This document shows positions 6,655-11,510 of a DNA stretch of 11,510 bases, in pieces. The DNA is from an uncultured Eubacterium sp. (GTDB lineage: Bacteria; Bacillota_A; Clostridia; Lachnospirales; Lachnospiraceae): positions 1-11,510 of the forward strand of contig CANTHI010000059.1 of assembly GCA_947653505.1 (NCBI GenBank), in the 5' to 3' direction. Within the stretch, counting starts at the first letter, position 1. The number at the start of each line of letters is the position of its first letter. The notes under the pieces were generated by a model. That model worked only from the letters and a program-made list of their open reading frames with translations. It did no database searches and had not been told where the DNA came from. The translations under genes and the position numbers were made by a program.

Positions 6655-6684
6655 ATTAAACTTTTTATTGAAAAACATAGTCAA
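6655..6684 (-). promoter_or_regulatory. Promoter for ridA
   Basis: Minus-strand TTGACT (6684-6679) and TTTAAT (6660-6655) with 18-bp spacing, each five of six to consensus. The predicted leader is about 80 nt and ends in a purine-rich stretch containing two near-identical GAAAGAAAAAG units before the ribosome site. The promoter sits in the 154-bp gap after hemL. Confidence 0.55.
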
Positions 6685-6721
6685 TATGTGACATTTCATG
6701 TGAACAGATTCATTTTCCGCT

Positions 6722-8023
6722 TCAATCAGCTCCTATCGTGCGGAGTCCCTGAAAGTACTCCTCTGCAATCTGCAGCGTATCCGCCAGCAGCTCATCTGTA
6801 TGTGCGGCGGATAAAAACATCGCCTCAAACTGTGCCGGAGCCAGATAGATTCCGTGACGGAGCATATAACGGCAGTAAGCCGCGTATGCCTCCGTATCTG
6901 ACGTCTTTGCGCCCGCATAGTCTGTGACCGGATGATCTGTAAAAAACAGGCATCCCAAAGATCCAATATGGCTGACCGGATACGGGAATCCTGCTTTACG
7001 TACGATATGTTCCAGCTGTTTAAAAAAGCTGTCACTTGCCGCGTTCAGCTTTTCATAAATCTGCGGATCTGAATTTAAAATCTGCAGCATCGCATATCCG
7101 GCTGACATCGCAACCGGATTGCCGCTTAAGGTCCCGGCCTGATACACGCTGCCCAGCGGTGCTACGACTTCCATCACACAACGCTTTCCCCCATATGCTC
7201 CGACTGGCATTCCTGCACCGATAATTTTGCCAAAAACCGTCAGATCAGGCTCCACTCCAAATACATTCTGCGCTCCGCCCGCACTCAGACGGAATCCTGT
7301 AATGACCTCGTCGAAAATCAGCAGTGCTCCATACTGGCTGCAGATGCTGCGCAGGCTTTCCAAAAATCCATCCCGTGGCAGAACAACGCCCATATTGGCG
7401 GCAACCGGTTCTACGATCACTGCCGCAATCTGCTCTCCTTCACGGGCAAAATGTGCCTTTACGGACTCCGGATCATTGTATGCTGCCAGAAGCGTATCCT
7501 GCGTACAGCCCTTTGGAACACCGCTGCTGTCCGGTATCCCCTGTGTCAGGGCGCCGGAACCGGCTTTTACGAGCAGTCCGTCTGCATGTCCGTGGTAACA
7601 TCCTTCAAATTTTATAATTTTATCCCGGTGTGTGTATCCTCTGGCGGTACGGATCGCACTCATAACCGCTTCGGTACCGGAATTGACCATACGGATCATT
7701 TCTACCGAGGGCACCATCTCACAGATCAGTTTTGCCATCTCTACTTCGATTTTTGTCGCTGCTCCATAGCTGAGTCCCCGTCCGCATGCCTGTATCACAC
7801 TTTTTAAAATTTCCGGATGATTGTGCCCTAACAGCATCGGCCCCCAGGAACCGACGTAATCCGTATACCGGCATCCGTCTTCATCCCACAGATACGGTCC
7901 GTCCGCTTTTTTGATAAAACGCGGCGTATCCGCGATGGAACCAAACGCACGCACCGGGGAGTTTACCCCTCCCGGCAGATACTGCTTTGCTTCTTCATAT
8001 AGCTGTCTGGAACGTGTCATCAT
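6722..8023 (-). CDS. hemL: Glutamate-1-semialdehyde 2,1-aminomutase
   Basis: PLP enzyme that converts glutamate-1-semialdehyde to 5-aminolevulinate, the last step of the C5 route to tetrapyrroles. At 433 residues it is full length. Family marks, numbered from ATG 8023: PGGVNSPVRAF (17-27), the DYVGSWGPMLLGHNHP block (55-70), VNSGTEAVMSAIRTARG (113-129), DEVITGFR (238-245) and the PLP lysine K266 in VFGKIIGAGMPVGAYGG. The C-terminal HTDELLADTL is also typical. Start choice is uncertain: ATG 8023 lies one base past the hemB stop (8025-8027), ATG 8020 is next, and TTG 8032 has the better-placed AAGGAAGG and would overlap hemB by eight bases. Homologues begin near the ATGs. It is translationally coupled to hemB and is the last gene of the operon; no terminator is seen after it. 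Confidence 0.97.
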   Translation of the reverse strand: MMTRSRQLYEEAKQYLPGGVNSPVRAFGSIADTPRFIKKADGPYLWDEDGCRYTDYVGSWGPMLLGHNHPEILKSVIQACGRGLSYGAATKIEVEMAKLICEMVPSVEMIRMVNSGTEAVMSAIRTARGYTHRDKIIKFEGCYHGHADGLLVKAGSGALTQGIPDSSGVPKGCTQDTLLAAYNDPESVKAHFAREGEQIAAVIVEPVAANMGVVLPRDGFLESLRSICSQYGALLIFDEVITGFRLSAGGAQNVFGVEPDLTVFGKIIGAGMPVGAYGGKRCVMEVVAPLGSVYQAGTLSGNPVAMSAGYAMLQILNSDPQIYEKLNAASDSFFKQLEHIVRKAGFPYPVSHIGSLGCLFFTDHPVTDYAGAKTSDTEAYAAYCRYMLRHGIYLAPAQFEAMFLSAAHTDELLADTLQIAEEYFQGLRTIGAD

Positions 8024-8024
8024 G

Positions 8025-9008
8025 TTATCCAAGCTTTCCTTCCTTCATATATTCTGCCAGCTCCTGTGCGAAATAGCTGATATAAAGATCCGCGCCGGCA
8101 CGGTACGCACTAACAGCTGTCTCTATCACAATGGCTTCCTCCTGCATCAATCCCGCGGCAGCCGCGGCCTTGATCATGGCATATTCGCCGCTGACGCTGT
8201 ATGCCGCTACCGGAACCTGTACCAGACCGCGTATCTCACGAATCAGATCCCCATAAGCCATCGCAGGCTTTACCATAACGATATCTGCGCCTTCTTCCAC
8301 ATCCAGCGCAGCTTCCTTTAACGCTTCCCTGCGGTTATGATAATCCATCTGATAAGACCTGCGGTCTCCGCACGCCGGAGCAGAATCCGCTGCTTCCCGG
8401 AACGGCCCGTAAAACGCCGACGCATATTTGACCGAATAAGCCATCACCGGCACATCCACAAATCCCTGTGCATCCAGTGCCTTTCGTATCGCAGCTACCC
8501 TGCCATCCATCATATCCGACGGCGCAATCAGATCCGCGCCAGCCTGCGCCTGTGATACCGCAATCCGTGCCAGATACTCCAGCGTCCTGTCATTGTCTAC
8601 CTCTCCATTGCACAAAATACCACAATGTCCATGTGACGTATATTCACACATACAAAGATCTGTCATATAATACATCTGCGGAAACTCCTGCTTTGCCTGT
8701 CGCAACGCACGCTGAATAATCCCGTCTGTAGCATAAGCACCACTGCCTGTCTCGTCTTTCACAGCAGGTATTCCAAAAAACATCACACTGGATACCCCTG
8801 CCTGCTGCAGCTGCATCAGTTTTTCACCCATACGGTCTACACTATAACGGTACTGACCCGGCATCGACGGAATCGCTTCCTTTTTATTCCAGCCTTCTGT
8901 AAGAAACATCGGATATATGAGCGAAGCGCAATCCATCCGTGTCTCACGCACCATCCTGCGCAGTACCGGATGCATGCGCAGACGTCTTGGTCTTTTTATT
9001 AGTTCCAT
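8025..9008 (-). CDS. hemB: Porphobilinogen synthase (5-aminolevulinate dehydratase)
   Basis: Condenses two 5-aminolevulinates into porphobilinogen. It is 327 residues, the normal length. The zinc-binding cysteines C119, C121 and C129 lie in DLCMCEYTSHGHCGIL, so this is a zinc-dependent type rather than the magnesium type with aspartates. The two Schiff-base lysines are K194 in MAYSVKYASAFYGPF and K247 in VMVKPAMAY. The open frame extends 40 codons further upstream, but those overlap the hemD 3' end in another frame and look non-native (MACRYMWPHRKRWK). MELIKRPRRLR at ATG 9008, with AGGA seven bases before it, is the proper start and fits homologues. It starts 22 bp after the cobA-hemD stop and ends against hemL. 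Confidence 0.97.
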   Translation of the reverse strand: MELIKRPRRLRMHPVLRRMVRETRMDCASLIYPMFLTEGWNKKEAIPSMPGQYRYSVDRMGEKLMQLQQAGVSSVMFFGIPAVKDETGSGAYATDGIIQRALRQAKQEFPQMYYMTDLCMCEYTSHGHCGILCNGEVDNDRTLEYLARIAVSQAQAGADLIAPSDMMDGRVAAIRKALDAQGFVDVPVMAYSVKYASAFYGPFREAADSAPACGDRRSYQMDYHNRREALKEAALDVEEGADIVMVKPAMAYGDLIREIRGLVQVPVAAYSVSGEYAMIKAAAAAGLMQEEAIVIETAVSAYRAGADLYISYFAQELAEYMKEGKLG

Positions 9009-9030
9009 ATTTTTTCCTGTCTTTCTTTTC

Positions 9031-10956
9031 CTATTTTGGGCTGCCTGTAACCGCTTTCTGTATCTGCACGGCTGTTTCCACCATGCTTTCCAACGTTTCC
9101 TGTGCGGCCACATATACCTGCATGCCATAATAAGCTGCCTGCGCCGCTGTCATCTGTCCGATACAGACTGCACGGATCTTTGCATAATCTGCCCCTGCCA
9201 GCATCTGAACGAAGCCTCGTACCGTAGATGCACTTGTAAACATAACCATAGTAACCCCGCCATCTGCAGACGTATGTCCCATCCATGCACTATCTGTACA
9301 GACCAGATCCGCTCCGCTGTATGCATCTGCCCCTTTCCCGGCAGAATCACCCGCCCAGCCGGACAAAGAAGCTGCTAAAGCAGCATTCCCACCACTCTGA
9401 TACGCCTTATCCATCTGTTGTGTCTCATCTGATGTATATGCTCTGTAAGTATGTACTCCGTGAGTGTCATACAGATAAATGGTGTCATAGATCGCAAAAT
9501 CCGTGACTGTTATCTGTTTCTTTTTCTCATTCTGTATATTTTTCTGCTCTGATACGTTGATCTGTCCGGATATATTTATCTGTTCAGAGCTGTTTTTCTG
9601 TTCAAAACTGTTTTTCTGTTCAAAACTGTTTTTCTGTTCAGAACTGTTTTTCTGTTCAGAACTGTTTTTCTGTTCAGAACTGTTTTTCTGTTCACATATA
9701 TTTATCTGTCCGGAACTGTCCTGCCGCTTTCGATCTTCACCCTTTATCATCGGAACCAGTTCCGCGCTGCCCATAGATGAGCGCAGCAGCAGCACCCTGT
9801 CTCCATCTGCAGCTGATTCGTAAATCAGCTGTCCAAGCGCCGCGCTGTTGTAATGTGCCGGCATCAGTTGCGGCTTGAGTCCCCGTTTTTTTAACGCTTC
9901 TGCGGTAGCGCTGCCGATCACTGCCAGCTTTACCGGACCAATACCGCGCACATCCAGCTCCAGCTGTTCCAGCAGTTCAAAAAAATACTCCACGCCTGCT
10001 GCCGAAGTAAAGACCAGATACTGATACTCCTGTATGCTTTGAAATATCTCAAGAAACTGACAGCCACAGTCTCTGATCTGCGTACGTATCACCGGCACCG
10101 GAAGCACCTCTGCTCCAAGCTCCTGCAGCCGCTGTACCAGTTTTGCGCTGCGGGAAGCCGGCCTTGTCACCACAATCCGGCTTCGGGACAACGGCAGATT
10201 CTCCCGCCATGAAAAACGCCTGGCAAATGCAGCTGTTTCTCCAATTACAATTACTGCAGGCGTTTTCAGATTCTGCAGGCGTGTATTCTCTTCCAGCGCG
10301 TCCAGCGTAGTAATCACACTGCGCTGCGCTGCACCCGTACCCTGCGCAATGACTGCGGCAGGCGTATCCGGTGGCATGCCTGCCTGTCTGAATCCATCTG
10401 CAATCTCATGCAGGGCAGACATCCCCATTAAAAATACATATGTACCTCCAGCCTGAACCAGTGCTTTAAAATTAATATCCAGCGGCTCGTCCTGTTTTTT
10501 ATGCCCGGTCAGTATATGCACTCCCGATGCAATCCCGCGGTATGTCACCGGAATCCCCGCATACGCCGGAACAGCCAGCGCAGATGTAACTCCGGGTACA
10601 ATCTCATAAGGAATCCCATGCTCCTTAAGCAGCTCCAGCTCCTCTCCGCCCCTGCCAAACAAAAACGGATCCCCGCCTTTTAAGCGTACTACACGCCTGC
10701 CCTGCAGCGCCTGCGCAAGGATCAGAGCATTGATCTGTTCCTGACTGGCAGAATGCCTTCCGGCGCGCTTGCCTACTGGTATTTTTTCTGCATCCTGCGG
10801 AATCAGGCTGTAAATGCCAGGCCCGGTTAATGCATCGTAAATAACTGTCTGTGCATGCTGCAGCGCCCAGAGCCCTTTCATCGTAAGAAGGCCCGGATCT
10901 GTTGGTCCGGCCCCTACAAAATATACTTTTCCTGTCTGATCTGAATGTTTCTTCAT
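9031..10956 (-). CDS. cobA-hemD: Fused uroporphyrinogen-III methyltransferase / uroporphyrinogen-III synthase
   Basis: A 641-residue two-domain protein. The N-terminal SUMT/CobA domain (about 9-245) uses SAM to methylate uroporphyrinogen III to precorrin-2. It shows GAGPTDPGL (15-23), RLKGGDPFLFGRGGEE (91-106), VPGVTSA (120-126) and LTGHKK. The C-terminal HemD domain (about 259-641) cyclises hydroxymethylbilane: RIVVTRP (260-266), YLVFTSAAGVEYFF (313-326), VLLLRS (388-393), VMFTSASTVRGF (571-582) and VCIGQMTAAQAAYYG (597-611). HemD is usually about 250 residues; here it is about 380, from ten SEQKNS-type repeats (415-474) and a Gly/Ala/Ser-rich segment (about 508-568), both between conserved blocks. 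The frame is intact. ATG 10956 follows AGGAGG (10967-10972); the 44 codons open upstream (MLCPADC...) cover the leader and promoter and are rejected. First gene of the operon; such fusions are common in Clostridia. Confidence 0.95.
   Translation of the reverse strand: MKKHSDQTGKVYFVGAGPTDPGLLTMKGLWALQHAQTVIYDALTGPGIYSLIPQDAEKIPVGKRAGRHSASQEQINALILAQALQGRRVVRLKGGDPFLFGRGGEELELLKEHGIPYEIVPGVTSALAVPAYAGIPVTYRGIASGVHILTGHKKQDEPLDINFKALVQAGGTYVFLMGMSALHEIADGFRQAGMPPDTPAAVIAQGTGAAQRSVITTLDALEENTRLQNLKTPAVIVIGETAAFARRFSWRENLPLSRSRIVVTRPASRSAKLVQRLQELGAEVLPVPVIRTQIRDCGCQFLEIFQSIQEYQYLVFTSAAGVEYFFELLEQLELDVRGIGPVKLAVIGSATAEALKKRGLKPQLMPAHYNSAALGQLIYESAADGDRVLLLRSSMGSAELVPMIKGEDRKRQDSSGQINICEQKNSSEQKNSSEQKNSSEQKNSFEQKNSFEQKNSSEQINISGQINVSEQKNIQNEKKKQITVTDFAIYDTIYLYDTHGVHTYRAYTSDETQQMDKAYQSGGNAALAASLSGWAGDSAGKGADAYSGADLVCTDSAWMGHTSADGGVTMVMFTSASTVRGFVQMLAGADYAKIRAVCIGQMTAAQAAYYGMQVYVAAQETLESMVETAVQIQKAVTGSPK
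9539..9718 (-). repeat. Ten 18-bp tandem repeats inside hemD
   Basis: Ten units of exactly 18 bp run without gaps; the central six are nearly identical (plus-strand TTTTTCTGTTCAGAACTG, with AAA for GAA in two) and the outer units diverge. Each unit encodes six residues, SEQKNS in the core and SGQINI or SEQKNI at the edges. Because the unit is a multiple of three, gain or loss of units keeps the frame. The edges-diverged, centre-identical pattern is what slippage or recombination-driven expansion leaves behind. The repeat lies where HemD has a loop between the conserved LLLR strand and the next strand. Confidence 0.95.
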
Positions 10957-11024
10957 GCAGATTTTTCCTCCTGCTTTTTCTGCTCCCCATATACAGATTA
11001 CCTTTTTTTGAAATTTTGAATTTA

Positions 11025-11054
11025 GGAACAGCAGGGGTTTGTTCAGCTGTTTCC
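11025..11054 (-). promoter_or_regulatory. Leader hairpin at the 5' end of the haem operon mRNA
   Basis: GGAACAGC (11025-11032) and GCTGTTTCC (11046-11054) pair with one bulged base around a 13-nt loop. The predicted start site for the promoter at 11060-11088 is near 11053, so the stem would begin at the extreme 5' end of the transcript, a position that often protects mRNA from decay. It is followed by an A-rich run, not a T-run, so it is not a terminator. The rest of the leader (10957-11024) shows no riboswitch that I recognise. Confidence 0.45.
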
Positions 11055-11059
11055 CTGAA

Positions 11060-11088
11060 AGTATAGCACAATCGGCTGGACAAAGCAA
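11060..11088 (-). promoter_or_regulatory. Promoter of the cobA-hemD/hemB/hemL operon with overlapping inverted repeat
   Basis: On the minus strand TTGCTT (11088-11083) and TATACT (11065-11060) are 17 bp apart, about 100 bp before the cobA-hemD ATG. A perfect 7-bp inverted repeat, CGGCTGG (11073-11079) and CCAGCCG (11089-11095), brackets the -35, which is where a repressor or activator would sit. The -10 lies in the part of repeat copy B that is still weakly matched by copy A. The -35 is a weak match to consensus (three of six). Confidence 0.55.
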
Positions 11089-11360
11089 CCAGCCGGATGA
11101 AGGCGCGGGGGTGTTGGTGTCGGCGCCCCATAGGTGCGGACTAAGAGCAAATGCAACAATTTACATTAAAGTGTTGCGTATTGGCTATGCGGACGCCGGA
11201 TGGGAGGCGTTGAGCTGTCTGCCTGTGACTTTGCCCGATAAAACGGGGAATGCTATTCCACAATGCAGAAGCCCTGACCTGGATAAAACAGAACAGTATA
11301 CGGCCTCCTGGACGCTGGATGAGGGAACCGGACCTGTTTCATTGTTCCGGTTTCCAGACC

Positions 11361-11504
11361 GTAAGAAGCTCTAAGTATTCTGCTTCCAGTCTGTGGTACC
11401 GGACGGGCGCGACACCTGGTTCGCTTCTGGCTACCGCCAGCAGCTAAAGGTGCCTCTTCGGCTTCGCCGCCTGTGTATCGGGCAGAATACTAAGAGCTTC
11501 TAAC
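11361..11504. mobile_element. MITE-like 144-bp palindromic element within copy B
   Basis: The arms 11361-11383 and 11482-11504 are 23-bp inverted repeats matching at 21 positions (left arm begins GTAAGAAGCTCTAAG, right arm is its near complement). They enclose a 98-bp GC-rich core with its own small hairpins, for example CTGGC/GCCAG (11427-11440) and CACCT/AGGTG (11413-11417 with 11448-11452). There is no coding capacity and no transposase nearby. The left arm plus part of the core is present in copy A, where the arm extends further as AGAATGT, matching bases just outside the right arm here. No target-site duplication can be shown. A non-autonomous transposon or a REP-like palindrome are both possible. 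Confidence 0.5.
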
Positions 11505-11510
11505 ATTCTT

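Larger units (their letters stand above)
11060..11510 (+). repeat. Intergenic repeat, copy B (inverted relative to copy A)
   Basis: Homologous in inverted orientation to copy A (1-214). Conserved blocks are about 11060-11080, CCATAGG near 11129-11135, the exact 16-mer ATGCAACAATTTACAT (11151-11166) followed by a similar TTGGCTATGCGGACGC segment (11181-11196), and 11361-11417 (55 of 57). Between about 11232 and 11360 copy B has about 130 bp lacking in copy A, including a hairpin GGAACCGGA/TCCGGTTTCC (11324-11355). A 111-codon frame crosses the region (11039-11374), but its homologous counterpart in copy A is not read in the same frame, so it is treated as non-coding. This is the whole of the window beyond the haem operon promoter; no gene is seen here. 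Confidence 0.75.

Noticed and set aside
9009..9128. N-terminal extension of HemB by 40 codons
   Set aside because: It overlaps the end of hemD, has unlikely composition (MACRYMWPHRKRWK), and the proper start at 9008 has a ribosome site and fits the family length.
8917..9378. 153-codon plus-strand frame, rich in Cys and His
   Set aside because: Antisense to hemB and hemD, both clearly real by conserved motifs; no ribosome site and no recognisable domain.
9539..9718. Possible CRISPR-like array
   Set aside because: Units are contiguous 18-mers with no spacers and are translated in frame within hemD.
9503..9823. 106-codon plus-strand frame with repeated CSELFF-like units
   Set aside because: It is the antisense of the hemD tandem repeat; the repetitive protein is a by-product of the 18-bp unit.
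10957..11024. Cobalamin or other riboswitch in the haem operon leader
   Set aside because: The leader is too short and shows none of the conserved B12-box features; only a simple 5' hairpin is present.
10957..11088. N-terminal extension of CobA-HemD by 44 codons
   Set aside because: It would cover the promoter and leader hairpin; ATG 10956 has AGGAGG and begins just before the conserved SAM-binding strand.
11039..11374. 111-codon plus-strand frame in copy B
   Set aside because: No ribosome site, starts inside the haem operon leader region, runs through repeat blocks that are conserved as DNA rather than as protein, and resembles no family I know.

Overview
The window looks like chromosomal DNA of a gut-type Lachnospiraceae/Clostridia bacterium (Firmicutes). 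The basis is strong AGGAGG-type ribosome sites, AT-rich intergenic promoters with TATAAT-like boxes, a C5-pathway haem/corrinoid gene set with a fused CobA-HemD, a BceR-like response regulator, and a FIST plus soluble chemoreceptor pair. A genus cannot be fixed from the sequence alone. All genes but one lie on the minus strand.

Layout by increasing coordinate: (i) 1-214, an intergenic repeat copy cut by the window edge. (ii) 235-930, an orphan OmpR-family response regulator with no histidine kinase in view. It is divergent from 1097-1897, a ZIP-family metal transporter (the only plus-strand gene); the 166 bp between them hold a perfect 14-bp palindrome and a second inverted repeat. (iii) 1899-2672, a small alarmone synthetase (RelA/SpoT synthase domain), tail-to-tail with the transporter with one base between them. 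(iv) 2975-3352, the C-terminal remnant of an Rpn/PD-(D/E)XK-transposase-like protein between two hairpin terminators. (v) 3427-6041, a three-gene minus-strand operon: FIST sensor protein, soluble methyl-accepting protein, isochorismatase-like cysteine hydrolase. It has a clear promoter at its head and a clear terminator at its end. (vi) 6181-6567, a RidA deaminase with its own promoter. (vii) 6722-10956, a tetrapyrrole operon cobA-hemD, hemB, hemL, with promoter and leader hairpin at 11025-11088. (viii) about 11060-11510, a second copy of the repeat in (i), in inverted orientation.

How the genes work together: HemL makes 5-aminolevulinate, HemB condenses two of these to porphobilinogen, the HemD half cyclises hydroxymethylbilane to uroporphyrinogen III, and the CobA half methylates it to precorrin-2 for sirohaem or B12. 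HemA and HemC, needed to complete the route, are not in the window. The FIST/MCP/hydrolase operon is probably a cytoplasmic small-molecule sensing unit, but its ligand and output cannot be read from the sequence.

The most unusual points are the HemD domain, which carries ten 18-bp (six-residue) tandem repeats in frame plus a second extra segment, and the inverted repeat pair at the two window ends (55 of 57 positions identical in the outermost block). Copy B contains a 144-bp MITE-like sub-element with 23-bp imperfect terminal inverted repeats. No complete insertion sequence, CRISPR array, tRNA or rRNA was seen.
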